A DNA stretch of 64,000 bases. Source: Bacteroidaceae bacterium. Lineage in GTDB: Bacteria; Bacteroidota; Bacteroidia; Bacteroidales; Bacteroidaceae. Location: contig JAILKU010000029.1 of assembly GCA_024693505.1 (NCBI GenBank), positions 1 through 64,000 on the forward strand, written 5' to 3'. This document shows, one piece after another, positions 8,152 through 17,625 of the stretch (its first letter is position 1; each line of letters opens with the position of its first letter). Both the position numbers and the translations under genes were made by a program. The notes beneath the pieces are model-generated. The model searched no databases. It was not told the origin of the DNA and saw only the letters and a program-made list of their open reading frames with translations.

Positions 8152-9414
8152 ATGAGCATAAAAGTAAAGTTAACGATTCTCAATTTTCTTGAGTTTGCCG
8201 TTTGGGGCGCCTACCTTATCTCGATGGGCCTGTACCTTGGCAGTGAAGGATTAGGGCCTAACATTGGCTGGTTCTACTCCGTGCAGGGATTTGTAAGTCT
8301 GTGTATGCCAGCCCTAATGGGAATAGTGGCAGATAAGTGGATTCAGGCTCAACGTCTGCTCGGACTGTGTCATGCTTTGGCCGGACTCTTCATGTTGGCG
8401 GTCTGCTATTATGGCTTGTCTGCTGCCGGAAACATCAGCTTCGCATCACTCTTCACCCTCTACACTTTGAGCATAGCGTTCTTTATGCCGACAATAGCCT
8501 TAACCAACTCTGTGGCTTACAACGCTTTGGAAAAGGAGGGACTGGACACGGTGAAGGCCTTCCCGCCCATCCGCGTCTGGGGCACAGTAGGTTTCATCTG
8601 TTCCATGTGGGCGGTTAATCTCTTGGGCATCAAATCCACGCCCTATCAGTTTGCCCTTTCAGGCGTGCTGAGTCTGCTGATGGCCATTTATTCCCTTACG
8701 ATGCCGTCATGTCCGACCAACCAGTCGGCCGAGAAAAAGTCCCTGGTAGAAGCTTTGGGTTTGCGTGCCTTTGCGTTGTTCAAGAACTATCGAATGGCTG
8801 TTTTCTTCATCTTCTCCATGCTGCTCGGCGCTTGTCTGCAAATCACCAATGGGTACGCCACCTCTTATCTGGAGGCCTGGGGTAAGCTGCCTGAATATGC
8901 CGACTCGATGATGGTGAAGTATAGTGTGATCATCACATCCATATCCCAGATGAGCGAGACACTCTGCATCCTGCTCATTCCATTCTTCCTGAGCCGTTTC
9001 GGCATCAAGAAGGTGATGCTGATGTCAATGTTCGCCTGGGTGCTTCGCTACTTCTTCTTTGCCATCGGCAACCCCGGCTCGGGTTTCGTCTTCATCATTC
9101 TTTCAATGATTGTCTACGGCATTGCCTTTGATTTCTTCAATATCTCAGGTTCGCTATTTGTGGATAAGGAGACCGACCTGGACATCCGTAATTCCGCTCA
9201 GGGCCTGTTCATGATGATGACAAACGGATTTGGGGCCACAATTGGCATGCTCTCTGCCCAGATGGTGGTCAACAATCATGTTTTCAATATGCCAGAAGGC
9301 GGTAATGCCTTGTCAGGATGGCAAACCTGCTGGTACATCTTTGCGGCATATGCTCTCGTTGTGGCCATCCTCTTTGCCATCCTTTTCCGATACAAGCATG
9401 TAAGGGATAAATAA
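8152..9414 (+). CDS. MFS transporter, nucleoside:H+ symporter type (NupG-like)
   Basis: A 420-residue inner-membrane transporter with about 12 hydrophobic helices. It starts MSIKVKLTILNFLEFAVWGA, the characteristic opening of the nucleoside:H+ symporter branch of the major facilitator superfamily in Bacteroidetes. The first cytoplasmic loop MPALMGIVADKWIQAQRLLG carries the MFS loop signature with an acidic-basic pair. The ATG at 8152 is preferred to the longer frame from 8026, which would run through the repeat array. The stop overlaps the rsmE start by one base (TAATG), so the two are coupled. Nucleoside specificity is inferred from family resemblance. Confidence 0.85.
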   Translation: MSIKVKLTILNFLEFAVWGAYLISMGLYLGSEGLGPNIGWFYSVQGFVSLCMPALMGIVADKWIQAQRLLGLCHALAGLFMLAVCYYGLSAAGNISFASLFTLYTLSIAFFMPTIALTNSVAYNALEKEGLDTVKAFPPIRVWGTVGFICSMWAVNLLGIKSTPYQFALSGVLSLLMAIYSLTMPSCPTNQSAEKKSLVEALGLRAFALFKNYRMAVFFIFSMLLGACLQITNGYATSYLEAWGKLPEYADSMMVKYSVIITSISQMSETLCILLIPFFLSRFGIKKVMLMSMFAWVLRYFFFAIGNPGSGFVFIILSMIVYGIAFDFFNISGSLFVDKETDLDIRNSAQGLFMMMTNGFGATIGMLSAQMVVNNHVFNMPEGGNALSGWQTCWYIFAAYALVVAILFAILFRYKHVRDK

Positions 9415-10142
9415 TGAAGGAAGAGCGCTTCTTTTACGACCCGTCATTGAGTGGTGAGCTGCCTCAGGAAGAGGCCCATCATGCCGTTAAGGTGCTTCGT
9501 CTGCAATCGGGCGATGAAATAAACCTGATGGACGGTCGGGGTACGTTCTGCCAGGCCGTCATCACAAGCGCATCGAACCATCATTGCCGCTACGAAATCA
9601 AAGTTCGCGAACCTCAGCAACCGGCATGGAAAGGACATCTCCACCTTGCGATGGCACCGACGAAGCTGATGGATAGGGTAGAGTGGTTCGCAGAGAAAGC
9701 CACCGAGATAGGCTTTGACGAGCTGACCTTCCTCGACTGCCAGTTCAGCGAGCGACGTGTCGTGAAGACCGAGCGGATAGACAAGATTCTTGTCTCGGCC
9801 ATGAAGCAGAGTCATAAAGCCTGGAAACCGCAACTGAACGAGATGACACCCTTCGAACGTTTCGTCACGACACCTCGCCCGGGCGATTGCTTCATCTGCC
9901 ATTGCTACGACCAAAGTGATGTCTCTGACCAGGCTGAGAAGCCGTTCCTGTTAGACGTGCTCAATCCCGGTCGGCTGGCAACTGTACTTGTAGGCCCTGA
10001 AGGCGATTTCAGCATTGATGAAGTACGCCTGGCTGAAGCAAATGGTTTCCGAAGTGTAACCCTGGGGCAAAGTCGCCTTCGCACAGAAACCGCAGCGCTT
10101 GTAGCTGTTCACCTCATGCAACTCAAAAACTCATCATTATGA
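9414..10142 (+). CDS. rsmE: 16S rRNA (uracil(1498)-N(3))-methyltransferase
   Basis: A 242-residue SPOUT-class methyltransferase that methylates N3 of U1498 in 16S rRNA within the decoding region. The N-terminal PUA-like part contains EEAHHAVKVLRLQSGDEI, the family signature. The knotted C-terminal domain carries LVGPEGDFSIDE and LGQSRLRTETAA, which form the trefoil knot that binds S-adenosylmethionine. Length is typical. Its start overlaps the transporter stop, and its last codons overlap the next gene by four bases. Confidence 0.95.
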   Translation: MKEERFFYDPSLSGELPQEEAHHAVKVLRLQSGDEINLMDGRGTFCQAVITSASNHHCRYEIKVREPQQPAWKGHLHLAMAPTKLMDRVEWFAEKATEIGFDELTFLDCQFSERRVVKTERIDKILVSAMKQSHKAWKPQLNEMTPFERFVTTPRPGDCFICHCYDQSDVSDQAEKPFLLDVLNPGRLATVLVGPEGDFSIDEVRLAEANGFRSVTLGQSRLRTETAALVAVHLMQLKNSSL

Positions 10143-11563
10143 AACGCCGTTACTTCTTTCTCCTGCTGCTTCTGCTCATCATTGCAGCGTTGCTCATTTG
10201 GTTCTTCTGCAGAGGACGGAACGATGTTGCCGGAATAATTCCAGAAGATGCCCGCGCTGTGGCAGCCCTCGATGTGAAAGAGCTGAGTCAGGCAACCGGG
10301 CTTGCGGTTGACAAGCTATGCTCAAAACTGGGTGTTGCGGAAGTCGGACAATCAGGCCTGAATCTCTCGGCACCTGTTTATGGCTTCGTTTCAAGGCAAG
10401 GACACTTCGGCATAGCCCTCTCCGTGAAGAGTAAGAGGCGCGTAAAGAAAGCTTTGCAGCAGATCGGGACCGATGTGGAGAGTCAGCGCGGCCTTCAATG
10501 GGCGATGGTGAAGAGTTGGATTTTCGCTTTCGATTCAGACCGGTTGCTGGTTATGGGGCCCGCTTCATCCTCGGAAGTGGGAAGCCTTCGGGGACAAATG
10601 ACTGCTTTGATGAATCAGAAAAAGGTTAGCAGCCCTACACTTAATGACTTGAATAAGCGTTCTGGCACCTTAAAACTCATTTCCCGAATGGATGTTATGC
10701 CCAAGACTTATGTTCAGATGCTGAAAAAATGGCTTCCTGCGGGAATTGATTTCAATAGCGTCTCTGCTTTTGCAGCACTGGATGCCCAGAAGAAGTCTTT
10801 CACACTTCACACAGAACTTCTGTCGGAGGACAAGCAGGTATTGAATTCCTTTGCTCAGATAGACTCCCTTTTGCGCCCCATCCAGGGCAGTCTTCTTGAC
10901 CAGGGACATTCCTCGCCCGTTCTCTGGGTTACTGCCGGCTTAAAGGGCGACCGACTGCTCACCCTTCTGCGTCAGAATTCTACGATACGCACACAATTGA
11001 TTGCCTTGAATATGTGTGTTGATGCAGATATGATGCTGCGTAGTATAGACGGTGATGTCTCCTTGTCCGTGCCAAGTATTTCCCTGGGATTCAAATTACC
11101 CTCAGCACTCTTAACAGCCAAGCTTTCCAATAAAGATTTCCTGCACAATGTAGATTCCTGGAAGACAGGGCTGGCTACAGATGCAGGTGTTCGTTTCCGT
11201 GTGCTTCGCGACAATGATTTTCATCTTTCTGCAGGCAATGTCAATGCCTTCTTCGGTGTTCGGGGCGACCAATTATACATCACTTCCGATGCCAGGCTCG
11301 CAGAACAAGCCTGTCGTCCTGTCTCGACTCCCAGCTTGCAGGGATTGCTTCCTCAAATGAAGAATCAGGTTTTCTTTGCGACCTTCGATGCCTCAGCATT
11401 TATGAAAAGTCTCGGTCTCCTGGCTCAGCTGCTGAGTTCAGACAGTAGCATCATGAAAGCTGTCAACGCCATAGAACGAATCAATCTGAGTGCTTCAAAC
11501 TCTCATGACATCTCACTTGAGGTGCAATGTAACCGCGATTTGGCTGACTTTATCACACCTTGA
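10139..11563 (+). CDS. Membrane-anchored periplasmic protein of unknown function (DUF4836-like)
   Basis: A 474-residue protein with a single N-terminal hydrophobic anchor (residues about 5-24, FFLLLLLLIIAALLIWFF), then a large soluble region. The first soluble segment, IIPEDARAVAALDVKELSQA, is like the opening of DUF4836 family proteins of Bacteroidetes, which follow a signal with a proline-aspartate-alanine motif and a beta-rich body. There is no lipobox: CRGR follows the helix but lacks the small residues before the cysteine. It overlaps rsmE by four bases (ATGA). Function is unknown. Confidence 0.75.
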   Translation: MKRRYFFLLLLLLIIAALLIWFFCRGRNDVAGIIPEDARAVAALDVKELSQATGLAVDKLCSKLGVAEVGQSGLNLSAPVYGFVSRQGHFGIALSVKSKRRVKKALQQIGTDVESQRGLQWAMVKSWIFAFDSDRLLVMGPASSSEVGSLRGQMTALMNQKKVSSPTLNDLNKRSGTLKLISRMDVMPKTYVQMLKKWLPAGIDFNSVSAFAALDAQKKSFTLHTELLSEDKQVLNSFAQIDSLLRPIQGSLLDQGHSSPVLWVTAGLKGDRLLTLLRQNSTIRTQLIALNMCVDADMMLRSIDGDVSLSVPSISLGFKLPSALLTAKLSNKDFLHNVDSWKTGLATDAGVRFRVLRDNDFHLSAGNVNAFFGVRGDQLYITSDARLAEQACRPVSTPSLQGLLPQMKNQVFFATFDASAFMKSLGLLAQLLSSDSSIMKAVNAIERINLSASNSHDISLEVQCNRDLADFITP

Positions 11564-11608
11564 GAAGATACTTTCAGCTGAGTCGAGTGCCAACTCAAAA
11601 GCATCGAT

Positions 11609-13615
11609 TTAGCGGAACAGCTTGGCAAAGGCCTCAATCAGTTCTGGCTCCATCTGTGCTTTCTGCTTCCATGCCTCGCTGCCGTAAACGCCGGCGCGGC
11701 TGTAATCGAAGGGGCGGAATCCAATTCGGCGTGCCACCTTCTGGCTCTTCAGGCGGAAGTCGAATTGAGCTGCATCACGGAACTGAGGATCGACAAAGAC
11801 ACTGTGCTGGTCGTGCTTCTGCTGCCAGGCAGCTCGGTCTTCCTGCATGAAAGTAATCGGATTGCCAGTAATGTCGTAGTAGCAGTTGTAATCCATATCG
11901 ACATTGCCCCAACGGCCGGCAATCAGCTCCCCTCGTTCCATCAGCACGATGTTGTGTTCGAAAGTGAAAGAGCGGTGCTCCTCGATGCGGCTGTCCTGCA
12001 ATTGCTGGAGCCAGGCCCATGCAAAAATGTTGTTGCGTATTATGTTGTCGCGCCCGTAATGTTGGTGGAAACCACCGCACTTGGTGTTATAGACGAGGTT
12101 GTTCTCCATCGTAATACCCGTACTGCCCTCGTCGGTGTAAAGTCCCCAGCCCCCATAATCGTAGGACCAGACATCGTGGATGACGTTGTCGTGAACAGTC
12201 GTACCAGGCTGAATCCCCAACGTATAGACAGCTCCCATGTCCGAGAGCTCGCCCCATCCGATGTGGTGTATGTGGTTGAAGCCCACCTCATTGTCATGAG
12301 AAGGATTACGGCTATAGCCCCAAACCCAACCCACTGAAACGCCGGTGTAGCGCAGGTCGCAAATATCGTTATGGAGAACTTTGTTATGGGCTGAGTGGAA
12401 AATGATGACACCTCCTGCACAGGGGAAGGTGAGACCCAGGTGCCTCAGGATGCAGTTCTCCACAAGGTTGTCGCTGGTTACGTCGTCGCCCTCGTCGGGT
12501 AGCCAGTAGTCACCCAGCTTCACACCACCGCCGCCAATGTCATGGATGAAGCAGCGCTCAACGCGGTTGTTATGACATTGCTTGCGAATCCAAACAGCAT
12601 AGTTGCCGGTATGTTCTATCTCACAGTCCTCCAGGGCGATGCGCTGGGCATGATCTATCATGATGGCTGCATCCAGTTCACATGCCACCTGACTGGGCTC
12701 GTGCCCGTTTCGGGAAGTGTAGTTAGCGGTGTGTGCGAATCGGATATTGCGGAATATCTTGTCGGTGACCGGCTTCTTCTCAGTGCCGCGTATGATGACA
12801 ACTTGCTCCAATAAAGGTGCAAAGCACTTGGCAGTCTTCATGTCCTCGCCGGGAAGGGGTATATAGGTGAGCGTGCCGTCCAGGTCGAGGAACCACTCTC
12901 CGGGTGCGTTCAATGCGCCGCGGTAGTTCTCAAGGCAGAACTGCGTGCCCTTCCTGATATCGTTCCAGTTGTTCATGCCGCGTCCTGTAATGAAGAAACG
13001 GCCTGAGTCGGGCAAAGCATATTGCAGGTATTTAGTCGTGTTGTCCCATTTGTGGTAGAAGCGTGCAACGACTTGTTCCACCTCCGGCTGTGTCAGTCCT
13101 TTCAGCGGAGTGAGCAGAGCGGAGTCTGTCATGATGGCTTGTGTGGCATAGAGAGGTGTTCGGCCAGTACCGCGGTAATGAACATCCTCCTTTACGTTTT
13201 CGACGGTGTAGAACCCTTTGTCCGGTGTGCGGGCGCGAGTGGCTCGGCGTCCGTTGACGTAGAACTGCTCAAAATGCCAGCCGTATTGTGCCGTCTCTGT
13301 GACTCTGGTCTGCCACCATCCCTCGGTCGTCTGCCACCATCCGCCGATGGGCTTTCCAGCGCTGATGACGGGCTTGTTGCCGGGGTCTCCCTCGAAGACG
13401 ATAGGGCGGGTGTCGGCTTCAGTGAGCTGAATGGGATACGTCAAAAAATAAGTGCCTGGCTTGATGTGGATGTGAAGTGTATCTGTTCCTGTTGACTTCC
13501 GAGCATGTTGGATGGCTTCCCATAGGTCGGAACTTGTTGAGCATTCGATGCGTGTCTGTGCACTGCTATAGAGGAAGCAGCATGCAGCAATGAGGATGAA
13601 AATGTTTCGTTTCAT
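11609..13615 (-). CDS. Secreted right-handed parallel beta-helix protein (GH141-like)
   Basis: A 668-residue exported protein with signal peptide MKRNIFILIAACCFLYSSAQ. The mature N-terminus has the typical turn IHIKPGTYFLTYPIQL followed by VFEGDPGNKPVISAGKPIGG. The segment FYVNGRRATRARTPDKGF resembles the N-terminal region of GH141 and related carbohydrate-active beta-helix proteins. Many short strand repeats with Asn ladders and HN/HD pairs follow (residues about 300-560), as in pectate-lyase-like helices. A glycan substrate is likely, but the reaction cannot be assigned from sequence alone. It is 43 bp downstream of dihydroorotase on the same strand and converges on the gene ending at 11563. 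Confidence 0.85.
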   Translation of the reverse strand: MKRNIFILIAACCFLYSSAQTRIECSTSSDLWEAIQHARKSTGTDTLHIHIKPGTYFLTYPIQLTEADTRPIVFEGDPGNKPVISAGKPIGGWWQTTEGWWQTRVTETAQYGWHFEQFYVNGRRATRARTPDKGFYTVENVKEDVHYRGTGRTPLYATQAIMTDSALLTPLKGLTQPEVEQVVARFYHKWDNTTKYLQYALPDSGRFFITGRGMNNWNDIRKGTQFCLENYRGALNAPGEWFLDLDGTLTYIPLPGEDMKTAKCFAPLLEQVVIIRGTEKKPVTDKIFRNIRFAHTANYTSRNGHEPSQVACELDAAIMIDHAQRIALEDCEIEHTGNYAVWIRKQCHNNRVERCFIHDIGGGGVKLGDYWLPDEGDDVTSDNLVENCILRHLGLTFPCAGGVIIFHSAHNKVLHNDICDLRYTGVSVGWVWGYSRNPSHDNEVGFNHIHHIGWGELSDMGAVYTLGIQPGTTVHDNVIHDVWSYDYGGWGLYTDEGSTGITMENNLVYNTKCGGFHQHYGRDNIIRNNIFAWAWLQQLQDSRIEEHRSFTFEHNIVLMERGELIAGRWGNVDMDYNCYYDITGNPITFMQEDRAAWQQKHDQHSVFVDPQFRDAAQFDFRLKSQKVARRIGFRPFDYSRAGVYGSEAWKQKAQMEPELIEAFAKLFR

Positions 13616-13658
13616 GGTTTATACATTATTTATAATATTTGCTTTATTGGCGTTCAAC

Positions 13659-14987
13659 TCATTTTGTAAAGCGCAGGCGTTGGCCTCTGATGGTGCTGTC
13701 TACCTTCTTGCCGTCCCATACCAGCTGTCCGTTTACCCAAGTTTGCTCTACGGTCCAGGAGAGTTGCATACCCTCGAGGGGACTCCATCCACACAGGCTC
13801 TGAACATCCTCTTTGATGACGGTAAATGGTCTATGACTAACCAAGACGAGGTCGGCCTGGTAGCCTTCGCGGATAAATCCTCTGTTCTGTACACCGAATA
13901 GTCGGGCCGGAGCATGGCACATCAGTTCCACCACGCGCTCGAGACTCAGTGCACCCTGATCGGCCAGAGTTAGCATGGCGGGCAGGCTGTATTGCACCAT
14001 AGGCATGCCGCTGGCAGCTTTGCGACAACCCCCTTGTTTCTCGCTAAGGAGGTGTGGTGCATGGTCGGTGGCGACAAGAGTAATGCGTCCATCAGTAAGG
14101 GCATGCCTCAGCGCGTCTCGATCGTATTGCGACTTGACCGCAGGATTACACTTGATGCGTGTACCCAATCGCGCATAATCCTTATCTGTAAAAAGCAGGT
14201 GAGCGATGCAAGCTTCAGCTGTAATCTGAGGATTATTGGGTTTAAATAACTGTAGTTCACGGGCAGTGGTCAGATGTGCTACATGGAGTCTGGCTCCTGT
14301 CTCCCGGGCCATCTTCACGGCCAGTTGTGTACTTTGATAGCATGCTTCTTCGTCCCGTATCTCGGGATGATGAATGACTTCCGGGTCTTCGCCGTAGCGG
14401 GCTTGTGCTTCAGCCATCCGCTGATTGATCCGGCTTGTATCTTCGCAATGCGTCATCAGCAGGGTGGGGCAATGGCTGAAAATGCTGCGTAGCGTCTCTT
14501 CATCATCCACAAGCATATTGCCGGTGCTGCTGCCCATAAAGAGTTTTACGCCAGGAACGTTGGTCGGGTCCAGTTGTTTAATCTCCTCCAGGTTGTCGTG
14601 CGTGGCACCCAAATAGAACGCGTAATTAACGTGGCAGCGTTCTGCTCCCATAGCGTAGCGTTGCTCAAGCAGTTCAATGGTGGTGGTCTGCGGCACAACG
14701 TTCGGCATGTCCATCACGCTCGTTACGCCACCTGCAGCAGCAGCCCGTGTCTCGCTTTCCATAGTAGCCTTGTGGGTCAGGCCTGGTTCGCGCATGTGGA
14801 CATGGTCGTCAATCACGCCGGGCAGCAGAAACAGGCCCTGAGCTTCTATCACTTTGGCATTGGGAACAAGGACGAGTCCGTCGCGTTTAATACGCTCTAT
14901 GCGTCCGTTTTCAATGAGCACGGATGCCTGGTACTGCTCACCCTCATTGACAAGGGTCGCCTGCTGTATGACGATTCTGCTATCCAA
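13659..14987 (-). CDS. pyrC: Dihydroorotase
   Basis: A 442-residue amidohydrolase that interconverts carbamoyl-aspartate and dihydroorotate in pyrimidine synthesis. The metal-binding HxH is in DDHVHMREPG. The carboxylated-lysine region is GVKLFMGSSTGNM, further metal ligands are in LMTHCED and LHVAHLTTA, and the catalytic aspartate is in LVATDHAPHL. Length and motifs fit the class I branch used by Bacteroidales. It lies 40 bp after the glycosyltransferase on the same strand, an arrangement I associate with this order. The aspartate transcarbamoylase genes are 25 kb away. Confidence 0.95.
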   Translation of the reverse strand: MDSRIVIQQATLVNEGEQYQASVLIENGRIERIKRDGLVLVPNAKVIEAQGLFLLPGVIDDHVHMREPGLTHKATMESETRAAAAGGVTSVMDMPNVVPQTTTIELLEQRYAMGAERCHVNYAFYLGATHDNLEEIKQLDPTNVPGVKLFMGSSTGNMLVDDEETLRSIFSHCPTLLMTHCEDTSRINQRMAEAQARYGEDPEVIHHPEIRDEEACYQSTQLAVKMARETGARLHVAHLTTARELQLFKPNNPQITAEACIAHLLFTDKDYARLGTRIKCNPAVKSQYDRDALRHALTDGRITLVATDHAPHLLSEKQGGCRKAASGMPMVQYSLPAMLTLADQGALSLERVVELMCHAPARLFGVQNRGFIREGYQADLVLVSHRPFTVIKEDVQSLCGWSPLEGMQLSWTVEQTWVNGQLVWDGKKVDSTIRGQRLRFTK

Positions 14988-15027
14988 TGGTTCTACTCTT
15001 AATTCTTAACTCTTGTCTCTTATCTCA

Positions 15028-15780
15028 TTACTGCACTCTCTGAACTCCTTTAATCTTCGTCATTCTGAGCCTTATCACACCGAAGAGAGCTTCGCTGAAG
15101 ATACCACCGCTCATCTTGCTGGTACCCAATTCGCGGTTGACAAAGATGACGGGCACCTCTTTAATCTTGAAGCCCAGGCAGAGCGAACTGTACTTCATCT
15201 CAATTTGGAAGGCATAGCCCTTGAAGCGTATTTTTTTCAGGTCTATGGTTTCCAGTACCTGGCGGCGATAGCAGACAAAGCCGGCCGTCGTATCGTGCAG
15301 TCCGATGCCCAGGACGAACCGTACGTATTTGCTGGCGAAATATGACATTAAAACACGTCCCATAGGCCAGTTGACCACATTGACACCAGTAACGTAACGA
15401 CTGCCGATAGACACATCGAAGCCCTCGTCGTGACAGGCCGCATAGAGTTTGGGCAGGTCATTTGGATTATGACTGAAGTCGGCATCCATCTCGAAGATGA
15501 AGTCGTACTGCTCACGGATGGCCCATTCGAAGCCGCAAATGTAGGCTGTGCCCAGACCCAGTTTGCCTTCGCGTTGGATTAGAAAGAGGCGGTCGGGAAA
15601 ATCTTCTGCCATCAGCCGTTTCACAATCTCTGCGGTACCGTCTGGACTGCCGTCGTCGATGATAAGCACATCGAATCCCTTCTCCAGTCCTATGACGGCA
15701 CGGACGATGGCTTCCACGTTCTCCTTCTCGTTGTATGTGGGAATAATAACGATGCTGTCACTGAAATGTTTATTTGCCAT
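15028..15780 (-). CDS. Polyprenol monophosphomannose synthase-like GT2 glycosyltransferase
   Basis: A 250-residue family 2 glycosyltransferase resembling dolichol-phosphate mannose synthase, which transfers a sugar from GDP-mannose to a polyprenyl phosphate on the cytoplasmic membrane face. Motifs are IVIIPTYNEKENV, LIIDDGSPDGTAE (nucleotide binding) and EMDADFSHNP (DxD metal site), followed by the IGSRYVTG motif. There are no C-terminal membrane helices, so it is the soluble short form. An upstream in-frame ATG at 15825 is only about 2 bases from the predicted transcription start, so the ATG at 15780 is preferred. The sugar and acceptor are inferred. Confidence 0.9.
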   Translation of the reverse strand: MANKHFSDSIVIIPTYNEKENVEAIVRAVIGLEKGFDVLIIDDGSPDGTAEIVKRLMAEDFPDRLFLIQREGKLGLGTAYICGFEWAIREQYDFIFEMDADFSHNPNDLPKLYAACHDEGFDVSIGSRYVTGVNVVNWPMGRVLMSYFASKYVRFVLGIGLHDTTAGFVCYRRQVLETIDLKKIRFKGYAFQIEMKYSSLCLGFKIKEVPVIFVNRELGTSKMSGGIFSEALFGVIRLRMTKIKGVQRVQ

Positions 15781-15833
15781 AATCGTATCTTCTTGGGGGC
15801 CATGATTTGATATTCTGCGGCCCATAATCTATG

Positions 15834-15865
15834 CAAAGATAGAGCAATCCGGCGAGATTAACAAA
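15834..15865 (-). promoter_or_regulatory. Bacteroidetes promoter for the glycosyltransferase-pyrC transcript
   Basis: On the minus strand, TTTG (15865-15862), a 20-bp spacer and TATCTTTG (15841-15834) match the phylum consensus. The predicted start is near 15827, giving a leader of about 47 bases to the chosen ATG. Confidence 0.8.
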
Positions 15866-15912
15866 TTATTGAGCTTCTTTTTATCTCATATTAGAAAATA
15901 TTCCGATGTTCT

Positions 15913-15943
15913 TTTGCAGTTCATGGGAAAATGATTACCTTTG
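15913..15943 (+). promoter_or_regulatory. Bacteroidetes promoter for guaA
   Basis: TTTG at 15913-15916, a 19-bp spacer and TACCTTTG at 15936-15943 match the consensus exactly. The predicted start near 15950 lies after the upstream in-frame ATG at 15941, supporting initiation at 15983. Confidence 0.82.
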
Positions 15944-15982
15944 CAGTTAAATTTATATGTAGAAACAAATTCTGCTACCGAT

Positions 15983-17596
15983 ATGCAGCAACAGAAAATT
16001 ATTATCTTGGATTTCGGTTCCCAGACCACGCAACTCATAGCCCGTCGTTTGCGCGAACTGGACACTTTCTGCGAGATCCTTCCCTACAACAAGTTTCCCC
16101 TGAATGATCCTGATGTGATTGGCGTCATCCTTTCGGGCAGTCCCTACAGCGTATATGCTCCAGAGGCCTTCAGCGTAGATCTCAACCAGTTCCGTGGCCG
16201 GATTCCCGTATTGGGAATATGTTATGGTGCCCAATATATGAGCCATTCGTTGGGTGGAAAGGTGGAACCGGCCGGCAGTCGCGAATACGGCAGGGCCAAA
16301 CTGTCGACCATTGATATGGGTAATCCCCTGTTCAAGGGTTTCACAAAGAACAGCCAAGTATGGATGAGCCACGGTGATACGATAACCGCCCTACCAGAGG
16401 GTTTCCACGCGATTGCAAGCACCGATCATGTAGTGAACGCCGCCTACGCTGCCGATAATGAACCTATCTGGGGCGTTCAGTTCCATCCCGAGGTGTTTCA
16501 TTCGATCCAAGGCACTCAGCTTCTGCGTAATTTCGTAGTTGATATCTGTGGCGGGCGACAGAACTGGAGCCCTGCCAATTTCGTGGAGACAACCGTTCAT
16601 GAACTTCGTCGACAGATTGGCACCGACAGGGTTATCCTTGGCCTTTCCGGTGGAGTGGACAGCTCGGTCTGCGCCGTCATGCTGAGCCGGGCCATAGGTA
16701 GTCAGCTAACCTGCATATTCGTTGATCACGGTATGCTGCGCAAGAATGAGTTTCAGGACGTTATGCGCGACTATGAATGCATGGGGCTTAACGTCATCGG
16801 TGTGGACGCCAGCGATAAGTTTCTGGGGGATCTGGAGGGTGTGACCGAACCAGAGCAGAAGCGTAAAATCATAGGTCGCGACTTCGTGGAGGTGTTTAAC
16901 GCCGAGGCTCGCAAAATCTCCGACGCGCGCTGGTTGGCACAGGGCACTATCTATCCCGACCGCATTGAAAGCTTGAACATTACGGGCAAGGTCATCAAGA
17001 GCCATCATAACGTCGGAGGTCTGCCCAAGGAAATGAACCTTAAACTGTGCGAGCCTTTGCGCTGGCTCTTCAAGGACGAGGTGCGCCGGGTGGGACGTCA
17101 GCTGGGTATGCCCGAGCATCTCATTACCCGCCATCCCTTCCCCGGTCCGGGTCTGGCTGTTCGCATACTGGGGGCAGTTACTCGCGAGAAGGTACGCGTC
17201 CTGCAGGAAGCCGACGACATCTACATCCGTGCCCTGCGCGAATACAAGGTACGTCTGTCTGGTGAAGAGGCACGCCGCGTTCTGGCTGCTGGCGTACCTG
17301 CCGATATGCAGAACGGCGAGATCGAGGTGTCGCTCTATGACCAGATTTGGCAGGCAGGCACTACGTTGCTGAGCGATGTGCGCAGTGTTGGCGTTATGGG
17401 CGATGAGCGGACCTACGAGAATCCCGTGGCCCTGCGTGCTGTAACGAGTACCGATGCAATGACGGCCGACTGGGCTCATCTACCCTACGACTTCTTGGCA
17501 CGCGTATCGAATGACATTATAAATAATGTAAAGGGCGTAAACCGCGTATGCTACGATATTTCCTCGAAGCCACCCTCGACAATCGAGTGGGAATAG
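15983..17596 (+). CDS. guaA: GMP synthase (glutamine-hydrolysing)
   Basis: A 537-residue two-domain enzyme that converts XMP to GMP using glutamine. The class I glutamine amidotransferase domain (about 1-200) has the nucleophile in [14 protein letters not shown] and the His/Glu pair in [11 protein letters not shown]. The ATP pyrophosphatase P-loop is [13 protein letters not shown]. The C-terminal dimerization/XMP-binding domain carries [15 protein letters not shown] and ends in PPSTIEWE, the conserved terminus of GMP synthases. The ATG at 15983 ([20 protein letters not shown]) is chosen because the longer frame starts inside the promoter. Confidence 0.97.
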   Translation: MQQQKIIILDFGSQTTQLIARRLRELDTFCEILPYNKFPLNDPDVIGVILSGSPYSVYAPEAFSVDLNQFRGRIPVLGICYGAQYMSHSLGGKVEPAGSREYGRAKLSTIDMGNPLFKGFTKNSQVWMSHGDTITALPEGFHAIASTDHVVNAAYAADNEPIWGVQFHPEVFHSIQGTQLLRNFVVDICGGRQNWSPANFVETTVHELRRQIGTDRVILGLSGGVDSSVCAVMLSRAIGSQLTCIFVDHGMLRKNEFQDVMRDYECMGLNVIGVDASDKFLGDLEGVTEPEQKRKIIGRDFVEVFNAEARKISDARWLAQGTIYPDRIESLNITGKVIKSHHNVGGLPKEMNLKLCEPLRWLFKDEVRRVGRQLGMPEHLITRHPFPGPGLAVRILGAVTREKVRVLQEADDIYIRALREYKVRLSGEEARRVLAAGVPADMQNGEIEVSLYDQIWQAGTTLLSDVRSVGVMGDERTYENPVALRAVTSTDAMTADWAHLPYDFLARVSNDIINNVKGVNRVCYDISSKPPSTIEWE

Positions 17597-17625
17597 GAGA
17601 GGGCAAAGATTACACATAGCGTCTT

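Noticed and set aside
15780-15825. Longer N-terminus of the GT2 glycosyltransferase (MGRRISNHG...)
   Set aside because: It would begin about two bases from the predicted transcription start and adds residues unlike the family.
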